Made by a program: the position numbers and the translations under genes. DNA of 60,000 bases, taken from contig JAQGDQ010000008.1 of the NCBI GenBank assembly GCA_030141605.1, forward strand, positions 386,501-446,500, given 5' to 3'. This DNA comes from Tubiluchus corallicola (lineage: Eukaryota; Priapulida; Priapulimorpha; Priapulimorphida; Tubiluchidae). The notes under the pieces were generated by a model, which did not search any database, was not told the DNA's origin, and saw nothing but the letters and a program-made list of their open reading frames with translations. The stretch's first letter is position 1; each line of letters starts with the position of its first letter. Below are positions 1 through 13,186 of the stretch, piece by piece.

Positions 1-83
1 GACATCAACTTTTCAACTATAACAGACTATCCATTGCCAAGTGGAGTATAGCACCTCTACACAACTTCCGCATCTCTACCTAC

Positions 84-306
84 CTGTACACAAGGCAGAA
101 GATTCCAAGGTAATTCACTTGTCAATTTGCAAGCTTGATTGCACGCATTACTTAAGGCATTGGCATACTCTAAATCACATTTTGAACGTTGCTGCATGAA
201 CTTCTTTACATTTTCCAGAAGTTGTATCTCTGTATCTTGTAAATGGAGCAGCGCTTCATGGGCTTGCTTGTCTAGCAATTCTGTTTTGAAACCCATCCTT
301 GAAACA
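84..306 (-). CDS. FER: FER/FES-type tyrosine kinase, first coding exon (F-BAR start), gene continues left
   Basis: First coding exon of a cytoplasmic non-receptor tyrosine kinase of the Fer/Fes family. Translation starts at the ATG at 296-294 with MGFKTELL and runs 71 codons to a phase-0 donor CAG|GTAGGT at 84/83. The exon opens after a good acceptor (ttttttcag, ending at 307), so 10 nt of 5' UTR precede the ATG and the leader must be split by an intron. The residues [17 protein letters not shown] and [15 protein letters not shown] match the first helix of the Fer/Fes F-BAR domain, which binds and curves membranes. The upstream in-frame Met seen before the splice site is intronic and is not the start. 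The rest of the F-BAR, the FX region, SH2 and kinase domains lie outside the window. FER is more likely than FES by residue pattern, but in many invertebrates a single gene is orthologous to both. Confidence 0.83.
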
Positions 307-436
307 CTGAAAAAAATCAATAAATCTTACAAAGGTGTACCAATTATTTGACTAAATCATAACCCACTTAATCTACGACAGACGATGTAACAATAATTTA
401 GGCTGATATGAAAGTTTAGAGTCATCTGACATATCT

Positions 437-656
437 TGTAAGAAAAGATAAGGTAGCCAAAACACTCGCAAACAGCTAAAGTAAGATCCATTATGTAACT
501 CTACATAAACACATGGTGTGACTGAGATTCCAGTAAACCACAAAAACAACCAAAAACAAACCTGTAAGAAAAGATGAGGTAGCCAAAACACTTGCAAACA
601 GCTAAAGTAAGATCCATTATGTAAGTCTAAAACACATGGTGTGACTGAGATTCCAG
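437..656. repeat. Two-copy tandem duplication, period 126 bp
   Basis: Copies at 437-534 and 563-656 share the blocks tgtaagaaaagat, ggtagccaaaacact and catggtgtgactgagatt with few differences; a short unlike spacer lies between them. It sits in the predicted 5' UTR intron of the FER/FES gene and has no coding character. Confidence 0.85.
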
Positions 657-3600
657 TTAGAACTCACAAGATGGCAATTATCATTTTACCTGTAGATAAG
701 TTACACTAGGGTACAAAGGTTCCGCTTGTAACCTTGCCTCGTTACATGTACAACATTAAACTGAAGAAGTAAATTATTTCACAGGTCTGCCAATAACAAT
801 AAAAAAGGCATGCCTTTTGCTTAATTTAAATGAAGTTTACAATGTCATGGACCTCATTATGAAAAACAGGAATACAAATAATGTAATTTGTAATATCAGG
901 ATAGCTACAGAATTTTACACAAAAGGACTTTCGCATATACATCTAAAACTATTCACCTATTGTTACATTATTTATTCGCAAGCAATTTTGAACTAAGAAT
1001 TCCATTTAAAACGTTGTAAATTTTAGGAACTGTAGGATAAACAGCAAGTACTGTATTTGCATTGTACAGTCAGCAAGCACATAGTAGGATTTTCTACTTT
1101 ACTGATAACAATGATTACAAAATGAAAACTAGTTTAACAATGCATCACATTTAAATAATTTCCTGCCAGGTGTAACAGGTGATATAAGTGGACCATAAAC
1201 GCAGCAACTACAGTGGCACACGTACAATTATTGAATTTAACGCACATTGAAAAAATGTTTACAAGCCAGCCTTGAAGGAAAAAAAGAAATGTAAAAAATT
1301 GGCAATGAGCCTTGAATTGACCTGTTCAGGCACCTTTACATTTCAAGTGAAAACACTGAATTAGCTGAAAAACAAATAGGAGTAAATAAAGCTTTTTTTG
1401 ATCACAGTGGGCTGTGGGTGCAACAAGAGTGTCTGAGCACTAAAGATGAATGATAGCGGCAGGACTGGAATCTATCTCATTATCCTAAACAAGGAGAAAC
1501 TCAGAAGCAGCAAAGATGTTAACATAGCTCCTGGAAAGCAGGTTTTAGGTTTGAACACAGTAGATGTGTAAAATTTTCCACACTTTCTAATTCTATACAT
1601 TGCTTTCAAGTGTTTATACAATGTGTTATGCTCAGAGACGTCCTTACTCAATGAAATAAAAAGTCAAAGTACTAAAGCAAAAGCAGTTTTCCAGTGGCCA
1701 CTGTGCGTGGCAACCTGTTACGTGGCAACCTGTGCTTGCTAACCAAAACTGGTTTCAAAATAAACTTAACGATGGGTATTCTCGATGACTGACCACAACA
1801 TAATGCATTATCTTGAAGTTGGTTTTCAAAATATTAATTAGTCAGAATTTAATCACCACTCAATACTGATACACATTTAAGACATGCTGATAAACATGCA
1901 TTAGTGGATAAACTCCAGCTTTTTCATTGTCTATGATGCCAACTGTGCAATTATACAAAATTTAATGAAATCTAGCATCAACTCTAATTCCTAAATTCTC
2001 CAGTGCATCAAAAAGAAAGAAAGAAAAAAGCGAGAAACTAGACCTGATGCCAACTAATTCCAAATTTTTAACCTCTGGATATTTCAAAGGTTATGTAGAA
2101 CACCTCTGTAACTTTTTTCGATTGAACTATACTTACATGACTACAGTTGGTGGAAGAGTTTAAGACTCACATGATATAAAAATAAAACATGCAACATATT
2201 GTTCAATGTATAAGTTCTTGTTATTAGCACGTTTCAAATGAGCCCTAGAGGCTTTGCATGTGCATATGTATTCATTCAACCCTATACATTTACTTAAAAT
2301 CACAAACAGTGGTGCTTACAGACTTTTGCATGTAAGTCTGTACAAAAAGACTCCTGAAACTAAAACTTACTAAAAATATCAGAAATGTTTTTCCCCAGTT
2401 GACACACTAAGACATTACATTATTCGCCACAATGGTATCACATCATCCAAACTTATCAAAAAATTAATCCTACAGATACTGTTGTTGTTCAACAAAATAG
2501 CACTATATCACACACTTTCCCATGGTTTGATTGGTTTATTCTTCTCAGACCTGCAATGAAAAAACAGAAACGTGAAATCTGACTCACGTAAAAAATCACC
2601 CTGTCAAAACAGGTAGTTTAAATAAAACACGTGTTACACAAAAAGTATCACCTACTTTTGTTGGGAAATGACGTTTTTATGTTTTACAGTAGTTATTTGC
2701 AAGTTTCATTGCCTCATCAGTAATACTAGCAGGCGTCTTTTGTTTGTTTTGTTCGACGTTGCAGTAATGGTGCCGATGCCACTCTGTAATACGCTCACTA
2801 GTTTTTGTTGACACCATTTAGTACAAAACAAATAAAGTTCAATTTTAGCTTTATTATGTCCATGTACTTTAACTCGCAAGTTAATCATACATGTCTGCCA
2901 TTTTAATTACAAGATTAAATAACTGCACACATTTTACAGCAAAGCGATTATTTACTTCGTATGGTAACTAATTAATAATCAATAATTAAGTTATTTAGTA
3001 CTTAGCAAAGACTAATGGTTCATAAATAACAAGAAATGGTTTAATGATATCTTATATTTTAATGACAGTTTAATCTAAACTCAAGTTAATTCAAACTATG
3101 CTATGATAATGACACAAAACCAGACAATCTACCACTAAATTTCTACCACTACTATTACCTACAAAACTCAAAAACGTATTCAAAAAAATAGTTAAAATGA
3201 ACAACAAAGTACAAAATTTTTAACGTGACCTAACAAAAGCTGGGTATCAGTTAGCTTCATATAATGACACGGAGCTACAAAATAATTTCCAGGTACACTT
3301 CAGAAAAAAACAGTCAATAAATAATAGAACATGATACAGGACGAGTTCATCAAACAAATTGATAAAATATTTATATTGGTTACATCTAAAAGCAAGTACA
3401 GTTTAACACGTCGGGGGGCTTTTAGCGATCAGGAAGTAAAAGAAAATGGTTCCAATCCTCCATTATTCGCTTGATTTCTGACACACTGGCAAAGTAGAAC
3501 AGTAATTTACACACATCACCTTCAATGAACACTTTAAAAATTAAAATTCCAACACGAAACGCATAATAACATCGCACTTGAACGAATCTTTGTACAGTAC

Positions 3601-6600
3601 AACTGGGGACCGCCTAATTCACCAGGTAGGAAGTCCAGATCAACTCCAGGAATGGGTCCAAAATTCTAAATTCTTCTAATCTAACTGTTAAAATCCACTT
3701 TCAAGCGCAAACACGAACTCTGCCAATACTGCTATCTTTTCAAACAAAATCGTTAAACATTTTACGAGCACACACACAGGTTGTTCTTGAGTCGTGAAAA
3801 CTCGACCTGTGACTCGATTCACGGTGAGAAAGAATGGTACAGCACATGAATAAACAGCCCTCGGCTGCAGCCAGTAGAACATTACAGAAAGCGTATCAGT
3901 ATATCAGGTAAGTAGTACATGACCGCAAGTTGCAAAACACAAGTAATGCAACCTACCTGTACGTATGCTCGCCTGTGTACAAATTGCTATGCAAAGCAGT
4001 TCACCACAGGCCTACACAACAACTAACAGGTTAAAGTTCGCAAACACGACCAGGCTTAACACAACGCCTGCCAGATGCCGTAACAAGACAAATTTATACA
4101 TAGTGTTTTTATTACAGCTTTACGAGATCGCATTATATCTTATTACTGTCACTCTCTTGTTACAGCAAGGAACTGCTGGAGATTTGCTGGATTTAACTAG
4201 AATTTCCTCAGCCAACAGTGAAGTAAACGAATTCTAAAAATGACCAAGGAAAAAATAAAGAACTCAAGCATTGCGTAAATAGTGAAGCAAGGTAACGAAA
4301 GAGAAACAAAAGATAACAAAACATTGTCTATATACAGAAAACAACAAGTGAAAAGCAGGTGTGGTACCCTTTAGTGTGTGAAAACGATCTAGAATATATT
4401 TGCCTATGGCTGTCGTTCGCCACTTATATCTTTAAATGATCCCCGACAGTTCAATTCAACTCATCGCCAATTTTCATTCTGTAACTGCACACGTTATAAT
4501 ACATGGTGCTTTGCAAAAGGCATCTTTTATCACAAATTAACTTTTTAATCAGCCCATAGATATACACAGCTTTACCTCCACAAAAGCGCCTTTAATCGCG
4601 ACAGTTCGAATTTCATTTGCTTGTTGACAACGTGAAACAGCGTGACATGAAACATTACAACTTTTTTATAGGACAGTTTACATACTTTGAACCCCACCAA
4701 CACCCATTCTCCAAATAATCTAAAGCTGCATGGAAAGTCATGACAATCTAGATAAAACTATTCGTAAAACCCATGTTCTGCGACACTCATAAGTCCCGCG
4801 CTAATAACTTTGTCAGGCCTGCCAACACAAGCTAAACTATTTTAACCAATAAACGTTGCAATAAAAACGCTCAAACGCTGAAAACGGGTAATAAAAATGC
4901 ACACTAAGCAGCTACGTCACGCCCTTTTCAACTTTGCTTGCTCATTTCAATAATAAATTACAAGACATACAGATTGACAAGGTAGTTTACAAATTAGTTT
5001 ATAATGTCATCAGTAGTCTCTACTCGCCAACAATAGGTGAGCCTAGTCGAAAAAACTAGCACACGGTAACCCACTGCACCGTCGGTCGCAAAAGAAAGGG
5101 TTTAAATATTCGTTTTTTATTTTAAAGTTGAAAGTTTTATCACTACGTTGACACTAGTTTATGGCAACACGCAAAAGCCATTCGATTATAAATTAATTTC
5201 TGCGACACACTTGTATAAGCTATTGACACACTAACTCAGGTATGATACAGGGTCATTACTGTGTCATATAGTTTGAAATTTTCATAGTTCTAGTCCACGC
5301 TGTAAATAAATCTAGACGTAAGAAAATTTATCACATTTTAATAAATATTTGTTCTTACACGCATTAACATTACATGGACTCAGAATCAATACCAATATGT
5401 AAACATGTGCTAGCTAAGTATAACCAATTTTTAAAAAGTTGGAAGTGCTCAATAATTAATAATTTAATAACTTAACAATTACAAATTGGATTACACGTAA
5501 TAATTTAGTAATAACAATAACAATAGTTTGTTGTTAGTGAAGAATGATCAAAATAAAAAAATAAACGAAACCTAAAGACGCTCATTATTTAAATTTTAGC
5601 GTAACAATCCGTAGAACAGAAGCTACAAAATTTAATTACCGAGCGACAGACTTTGAAATATATTGCCTATAGACAATTAATTTTCTCGAAATAACTTCTA
5701 AACCTCCGACATAACCACATTTAAACGGCACTAACTGTATAGCCAACGATACCTGACACAATTCCCACCACGAACGAGTTATAATTACAGTAGCTGCAAA
5801 AGGCAGACAGAGCGGCTAAAAACCAAGTACCATTGAACTACATAATACACTGAGTATACAGTTCAATGGCAACAGAGCGATTCTGAGGTCTGAAAGCATT
5901 TATCTATGGTGTAGCCATAGTAATGGCTCGAGTTTAGTATCGCTAATCGCTTTGTACAGTAATTAAAGTAATTTCAATGCTAGCAAACAACGTAGTGATA
6001 AATAAATTGAAGAGGCGACTTAACATTAGGATTACAGGTGTAATAACTTAACATTAAGGTTACTAAGAATACGTCTCTATATCTGAAGACTAATATTCGT
6101 GCAAATTCAAGTCCGCATGCGCTTTTAGTACTTTCTCAAGAGTTGCTTTGTGTATAACGTACCAATATTGCATAAGTTTCCAACGCAAGAAATAATCTGA
6201 AAAGAGTTCTCAATCTCCACAGCTGTTATACAAATCACTAGATACCTTCAATAAAACAGAAATTTACACAATTTTCCTCATGAAGCACTTGTGGTGTACT
6301 GGCTGTGCAAGTGTTTCAAATTGCAGTGCTGGCAAACGTCTTAGATAACCATAGCTTATAGTGTGTTGAAGGAAACTCCAAATTTAAAACGCTTTGCTTG
6401 TATTCCCGTACTAATTAATAATTGTGTAATTAATAAATGGCTGTGTACAACAAGATCCAATGAAAAAATAAGCCTGGCTATAGCATTTTCCTCATTTTTT
6501 CGCCTTTAGTATGAAGCTTCTCAGCAATCACGTATCCAATGAGCTTAAATCGACGCACTACTATCAAGCCTATCTAAATGAAATGACCGAAACCCCTGAA

Positions 6601-7289
6601 GGAACAACCAAAGCTCAAAAACTGCCAGGAGTGGGGAAAGCAAACTCGGTAACGTGTCTAAACGTATAATACCAAGAAATTCATTTCCAGTGTTGCAAAT
6701 TACAGAGTAAGTAACTGTAGTTCAATGTCATGTTTAATTTGCTACAACTAACTTTAAACAGATCAACATTATAATTTAATTTAACAATTACTAGCTAAAC
6801 GTAGTTTAAAGCATAGTGTAAGCTGCTCGGTGTGTTGTCACCTCACTTTCAAATTGCACAAAATATGCTCTTGGACTTTTGCAGGTGACTATTTATTACC
6901 TGTGTTCTTTGTGCAAAATGGAAAATCATAAAGTCATCCACGAATTGTGAGTCTTAAATATACAAATATGCAGGGAAAGCAGATAAATCAAGTTCCACAG
7001 CATAGCATTGATTGACGTTGTGAACGTGTGTGTTGTTAATTTTGATTGTAAGTGTTCTTTCATTTCATCATCTCCTCACCCTGTCACTTAAAATAGTTTG
7101 TACTTACCTGTTGGAGTGCTTCGTTTGCTTATGCAGAAAAAGCAATACCTGTTCTGGACAGTTGAGTTGATACTTTTACTGGTACAGACGTTTGTTGTTG
7201 GTCTGGCCAGTGGGCATGTTCCAGAATACCTGTAGTTAACGTATTTGTCTGGAAATGCTGGTACACGATCTGTGACGTACATCGATCAC
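657..7289. other. Non-coding stretch, probable FER/FES leader intron and upstream DNA
   Basis: AT-rich DNA with only short, unsupported open frames. Apart from the candidate donor at 3957 I see no exon, RNA gene or recognisable transposon. Parts around 4.6-5.1 and 5.7-6.2 kb hold somewhat more CpG than their surroundings and could include a promoter, but no motif proves this. Confidence 0.5.
3957..4060 (-). other. Possible non-coding leader exon of the FER/FES gene (donor only)
   Basis: The FER coding exon needs an upstream 5' UTR exon on the minus strand. A strong donor (TACAG|GTAGGTTG) sits at 3957/3956 and could be spliced to the acceptor at 307, leaving a 3.65-kb intron. The 5' limit given is arbitrary because no transcription start can be read from the sequence. 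On the opposite strand an equally strong donor (CAG|GTAAGT) lies near 3906, so the assignment is tentative. Confidence 0.2.
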
Positions 7290-9661
7290 ACTACTAATGT
7301 AGATGCCCAAGTTGAACTTATTACAAATCATATTGAATACTATCTTAATTTGCACGCCCCCCTATACACGTGTAAAAACTTTTGCTCAACCCGAACGTAA
7401 GCGAAATACTAAATGCCCATTGACTACTCAAGAACTGAACTCACTAAGAACAACGAAACAATACTTAAACAAATTGTGGACAACTACCAAATCCAAACAT
7501 AATTACAATAATTATAAAGAAGCGAGAAATTCATTTAATAATCTAAACAAATCTTTAAAAACAAATATATACAGCAACAGTGTAATAATGCAACCTCTTC
7601 TAAAGATAAATGGGAAATAATTAATAATGTCATTAATAGATATAAAAACAAGCAAACCCATATCACATAGCTCATAATTGACAACAAAGTAATAAAGAAA
7701 ACTAAAGATATTGCAAATACCCTTAATGCTACTTTCATTAATTTGGGAAATTTCTGCTGGCCATCTAATCATAACAGTAACTACAGTAACATAATTTCGA
7801 AATTAAAAATGAAATTAAATAATAATACAATTACCACCATTACCACAAATGAAATATTTAAAATCTTAGTTAAACTAGACATTAACAAAGGTATTGGCCC
7901 ATCTGAAATACCTATGAAGATATTAAAGGACAGCATCAATAAAATAGCACCTCATGTTGCCTACATTACAAACCAAATGATCATGTGCAGTGAATTTCCC
8001 AGTATTTGTAAGCTAGCCAATGTAACACCAGTCCACAAAAAAGACTCATCAACTGACCCTGTTAATTACCGGCCTATATCCGTTGTTCATTGTTTTGGAA
8101 AAATTCTGGAAAAAGTACTATATGAACAAATAAATTCATATATAAACACTAACAATATACTTAATAAACATCAATTTGGTTTTAGACAAAAACACTCTAC
8201 TACTGATGCCACCATACATGCAACTGAAAACTGGAAATCAAACTTAAATGAAAATAAATATGGTGTAGCTGGATTTTGAGACTTAAGTAAAGCCTTTGAT
8301 AGCCTAGACCACAATTTTTGAAAGTCAATTTAAAATCATTAGAATTTAATGGAACTTCATTAAAGCTCATTAACAGTTACTTAAGAAACAGAAAACAAAT
8401 ACCGTTTCAGAATGGCTAACATTACAGGAGGGCATACCACAAGACACACTTTTGGGTCCCTTACTTTTCTGTCTTTATATTAACAATATATCTAAAACAC
8501 TAACACATTGTAACATAACACAGTATGCTGGCGACACAACTATATATTTAGGCCACGAAAGTCTAGCAACAGCTCAACGACTTTTAGAACAGGACATTGC
8601 AAACATTAACATAGCATTAAAACTTAAATTAAATAGCACCAAAACAGATTTCATGGTCCTTTCCCCCTTCTCAAATGACAATATAACTAATACTTCAATA
8701 AAAGTTGAAAATAGAATAATAAAACAGAAAAACAATGTAAGTTTCTTGGTATCTGTGTAGACAATAAACCTTCTTGAGATAACCACTTTAATAAAATTTA
8801 CGATAAAATGGCATGCGGAGCGTCCTACTTACGGCAGGTAAAAGGTCAAGTAACTAAACGGACAAAGTTATTAATTTTTAAAACTCTCGTTCTACCACAC
8901 TTTTTATACGGACGCACACTTTTCATGAAGCTTCAAGAGACAGCTATAACAAACTAAATAGTCTTCAAAATTAAGCCTTATGATTAGTCTCTGGCTATTC
9001 AAATAATAAAACGTCTCTCATCACAAATCAAACCTCTGCAACAGAATTAAGAACAACGTTTAAAATCCCAATTTTACAAACACATAAAGACTTCAACACA
9101 ATCCTGTTTTTATATAAATACATCAACAATATTAACACGCCCTTCATCAAAAATAAGCTTCCACTCCTCTTGGAGCCAACATTAAATCCAAGAACACACA
9201 ATATTAAACAAACACGCATTAATAACAAATACGGCAACAATTTCATCACTAAACAAGGAGTTCAACTCTGGAATACCTTGCCATCAAATTTAAAACAAAT
9301 CAAGTTCAAATCAAATCAAATTCTACAAATTCAAATCAAAATTAAAAATACATACATTAAATTGTTTTGAAAACCCTACATACGTAAACGATAATGTATA
9401 TTCACCCGCAAATTTTATTTACCCAAATTTATTTACCCACGTCCATTTTAAATTGTATGTATATATTGTATATAGTCTATTATAATTTGCGTGTAACATT
9501 GTAACATATATTTAGTTTTAAATTTTTGGCACAGTAGTTTTTAGTTTGCACTGGACGCATTTGCCTTTAACAGTTGTGTGAATTTTTATTCTCGTGCTGT
9601 GATGTTCTTTTATGCTTTTATGCTTATGAATATCGGTTTTTCTATGGCAAATAAAGAAAGA

Positions 9662-9716
<55 letters not shown>
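7290..9716 (+). mobile_element. Degenerate CR1/Jockey-superfamily LINE, 5'-truncated, ORF2 fragments
   Basis: Non-LTR retrotransposon carrying the reverse transcriptase part of ORF2 with several frameshifts and stops. In order: a linker before RT (7300-7740, including DKWEIINNVINRYKNKQ); the RT start (7743-8279) with NKGIGPSEIPMKIL, VTPVHKKDSS, NYRPISVV and HQFGFRQKHSTTDA; an in-frame stop, then DLSKAFDSLDHN (about 8280-8315); GPLLFCLYINNI and the catalytic box read as YAGDTT instead of [FY]ADDT (8452-8550); and a C-terminal part (9170-9370) with GVQLWNTLPSNLKQIK. The 3' end has an AATAAA-like run at about 9650 followed by a TA microsatellite. The endonuclease domain is absent, as expected of a 5'-truncated copy. 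It is non-functional; the exact clade cannot be settled by eye. Confidence 0.88.
9664..9716. repeat. (TA)n microsatellite at LINE 3' end
   Basis: An almost perfect TA run directly follows the LINE tail. Many CR1/L2-type elements end in short tandem repeats, so this probably grew from the element's own 3' terminus. Confidence 0.9.
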
Positions 9717-9718
<2 letters not shown>

Positions 9719-10892
9719 GTAACTTCTTTACCATGGAGAGCTGAGTAAAGTGTTGTTTTTGGCAAAAAGGACAGTATTCCTGTTATATAGCCTGTCTTTC
9801 TCAGTCTCGTTGCTGTTACATGGTTTGAAGAGCTGGTCAAGCCACAAAGTGTGATGTTATTCCATTCCAGGCAGCTGTTGGTACGTTGCTGTTGTAGATT
9901 ACAAGAGGGTTGCTGAAAGCTGTTGGTTAGCTGTCGTCATCTGCATTGTTATGGCTCATGGAGGATCGTCATGTTGCCAGCGTCAGCATTTTCATTGTGG
10001 GAGGAGGATCGTTGTATTGTGCACAATATCGTTATAAACATTCAGATAAGTTATGCGCATTCATTTTCCTATCCTCATCTTTCTTTGGGGGTTTATACAG
10101 CAATTAGCCTTAAAAACAGCAGACGACCCCGTAAAAATACACGTAGTGTATTTTCCTGATCATTATATAAGAATTAGGAATGCAATAGCCCTCGAAACGT
10201 TACAGACGTCAATCTTTCACATTTAGCCATGTCCTACCTAAAGTTTAATGACCAAATGAGAAACCACTCCACCACCATGCCTACTCACTGACTTAACCTT
10301 CCTGAATGCCACAGGGTTTGTCTTGGTCAATTCAATTCAGTTCAGATAAGTCAGATAAGTTAGTCTTTCTTGCAAATTTATATTCCATGTAGCGTACCTA
10401 CTAAGGCATATCTTTAGCAATATAGAGATGTAACTACGAAATAACTGACATAGAAAGCTTCCAAAATTGTTTATAGTTAACTAAAATCGACAGCAGGCTC
10501 ATAGTAAACGTACATGGTAATTTACATACTAACAGTTTTTCTGTCGCGTATTATCCAAAAAACATGTTGGAAAGTGATCCTCCGTGGCGGAATTTTTCAA
10601 CCTCGAGTTACGTAGTTCAGCGCTAAACACCGAAATTGAAACCAGCGAGGTGGTAGCCACTAAGCAACAGTGAAAACAAAAAAGCTAGATTCCACAGCCC
10701 CAATATGCCCGGCATGGCTAACTAAAATTCGTTTCGAAGAACGCAAACAAAAACATGCAAAGACCCACAAGGAAAACAGCCTGAAAATCCCCTTTATCTT
10801 TCCAAGTTTACTAAAGTTTTCATAGCCACATTGACACATTTGCTGAACAAACACAACAAGTCGTTTACATTTCCATTGCTTGCAATCATTAA
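9717..10892. other. No recognised gene
   Basis: Short open frames at 9923-10159 (plus) and 10660-10854 (minus) have no splice context or recognisable domain. I see no repeat structure or RNA gene. Confidence 0.4.
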
Positions 10893-11817
10893 ATGCCTTA
10901 TCACCAGTTTCACTGCTTAGTTACTATTATTCATTACTGTATCACCTTTAGTTTGTTAAATTGCTTGCTGATCATCACATATTACCAGTTGCTTCCTTTT
11001 CATTTACTTCCTGTTATATCATTACTGTATTACCAATTTCATTGTTTCCTATTATATCATTACTATATTACCAGTTTCATTGCTTCCTATTATATCATTA
11101 CTGTACCAGCAGTTTCATTGCTTCCTGTTATATCATTACTATATTACCAGTTTCATTGCTTCCTATTATATCATTACTATATTACCAGTTTCACTGCTTC
11201 TATTATATCATTACTGCATTACCAGTTTCATTTCTTCCTGTTATATATTTACTGTATTACCAGTTTCATTGCTTCCTATTATATCATTACTATATTACCA
11301 GTTTCACACTGCTTCCTGTTATAACATTACTGTACTAGCAGTTTCATTGCTTCCTGTTATATCATTACTATATTACCAGTTTCATTGCTTCCTGTTATAT
11401 CATTACTGTACTAGCAATTTCATTGCTTCCTGTTATATCATTACTATATTACCAGTTTCATTGCTTCCTATTATATCATTACTGCATTACCAGTTTCATT
11501 TCTTCCTGTTATATATTACTGTATTACCAGCTCCTTGCTATCCTGCCGTTGCTTCATAACGTACTATGAATAATATGGTAGCAGCAGTATTAGCTGTAAC
11601 GCTAGTTTCATTGTTTGTTATCTCATCATTAGGATCGTATCACCGGTTTTACTGTTTGTTACACTGTCATTACTACAATATCATCAGTTTCGCTGTTTGC
11701 TATTTTATCATTACTGTATCACTAATTTCACTGCTTGCTATCCTTTCATTACTGTATCATCAGTTTCATTGTTTACTATCCCATCATTACTGTATCATCA
11801 ATTTCGTTGTTTGCTGA
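10893..11817. repeat. 38-bp minisatellite, about two dozen units
   Basis: A unit built from catcattactgtattacc and agtttcattgcttcctgtta recurs every 38 bp. Units are close to one another up to about 11,540 and more diverged, but in register, to 11,817. The pyrimidine-rich strand has almost no stop codons, so all three plus frames stay open for long stretches. Because 38 is not a multiple of 3, the translated peptide repeats every 38 residues. That is a by-product of the repeat and not evidence for a protein. Confidence 0.93.
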
Positions 11818-13166
11818 TATGTTTTTTCCGCTCTCAACTGGCACAGGTAAACCAATGAACATAGAACTAGGTTTCTAGTATGTTCATTTCTGAACTGCAG
11901 CGAGCTACAGCTACTGTCACGTCCACAGTATGATTAATGATAGTTTATGCTGAAAGAATAGTGTGCAACTGGACCATGAATTCCATTACCTAAGCTCCAT
12001 TGCTTTACAAATATCTTCGCAAAACACGCAAATATTATGTCATTGATTATAATTTAATATAAATATATACAGTATATACTTTTTTAATATTGGCCGTCCA
12101 TGCCGTCACTTCGCGCTATTCGTGCATTTGTTAAATATAGCGGAACTATTAATCATCTGATACAAATTCTGCGAAACACAGTTTTATAAATAGGATGGAT
12201 GGAAAAGCCCTCTATTTATACGTTTCTGGATTTTTACATGGCGTAAAAAAGGACAGATGAATTAGTCACCCTCGCTGAGTTCGAAATTAATAAAAAAAAT
12301 CATTCTAGGTCAACAGTAAAATAAAATAAATTTAATTAGCCAGTATTTACTCCTACGTAAATGAACAATGCTTGGTTAGCTGTTAGGACTGAGAATCGTT
12401 TCTTACATTGATCATAATGGATCTGGCTGGTTGAGTAGTCCAAAATCTTGAGTTTGTAACCATAACATCTTTGGCTCAAATTCCCAGGTGTGATTCGGAT
12501 TTTTTCACCTTTCCTTCTTTGGGCCAAATGCTTAATAAATTGTGGAATCATTTCATCAGTGACTTAGAATATAGCAACAATGATTATATAAAAGTAGTAC
12601 ATGATTTCGCACAACACAACCATTGAATTTTAACAGATTGCTTAAAAGAGAAACTATAAGTGAAGCCATAATTACTGTGAGCGTTTACGAAACATTTAAA
12701 AAATATATAGCCCAAATGAAAAACGCTTCGTAAACTTTCACCGTCCAATCTATAGAACATCACAGAACCACAATAACCTCAATTAAGCAAAACTCGGCGA
12801 TAAAAGTAAATATGACAAATAGAACCAATTAGTAGACCATTTCCTTCATTTATTTGCAAAGCCCATGAAAGCAAACACTACATGCAGACGCGGCACAAGT
12901 TATTATTATAAAGAATGCAATTTTGTAGCAAGTTGCACAAATACTAGATCCTCGCTTCAATAACCAAATAGAACTCTTATCTACATTACTAAAGTTTTGC
13001 AACAAATACTATAAATGATTGGTACTATCTGAGTACATTAGTTTTTGTAACACATTGTATTACATCGCAGGAACTACTTAACTGCCAAACAGCCAAAGTA
13101 CATGAAGAGGCTTTGGGTAAACCAACACAAGCATGTATACGAGTATACATATATAGATTCTGCTCG
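11818..13166. other. No recognised gene
   Basis: AT-rich sequence with only short frames. The possible SINE remnant at 12.4 kb is the only structure I can point to. Confidence 0.4.
12415..12545 (+). repeat. Possible tRNA-derived SINE remnant
   Basis: A box A-like segment (ggctggttgagtagtcc) is followed about 55 nt later by a box B-like ggctcaaattccc and then a short tail with cacctttccttctttggg. The spacing suits a tRNA with a long variable arm, but the acceptor stem does not pair, so this is at best a tRNA-derived SINE relic and not a tRNA gene. Confidence 0.3.
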
Positions 13167-13186
13167 GTGTATAAAAAATGGCCCAT

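Noticed and set aside
10893-11559. Overlapping 125-159 codon frames
   Set aside because: Artefacts of the stop-free 38-bp minisatellite.
12415-12500. Functional tRNA gene
   Set aside because: Box A- and B-like words are present, but no acceptor stem or clear anticodon arm can be paired.
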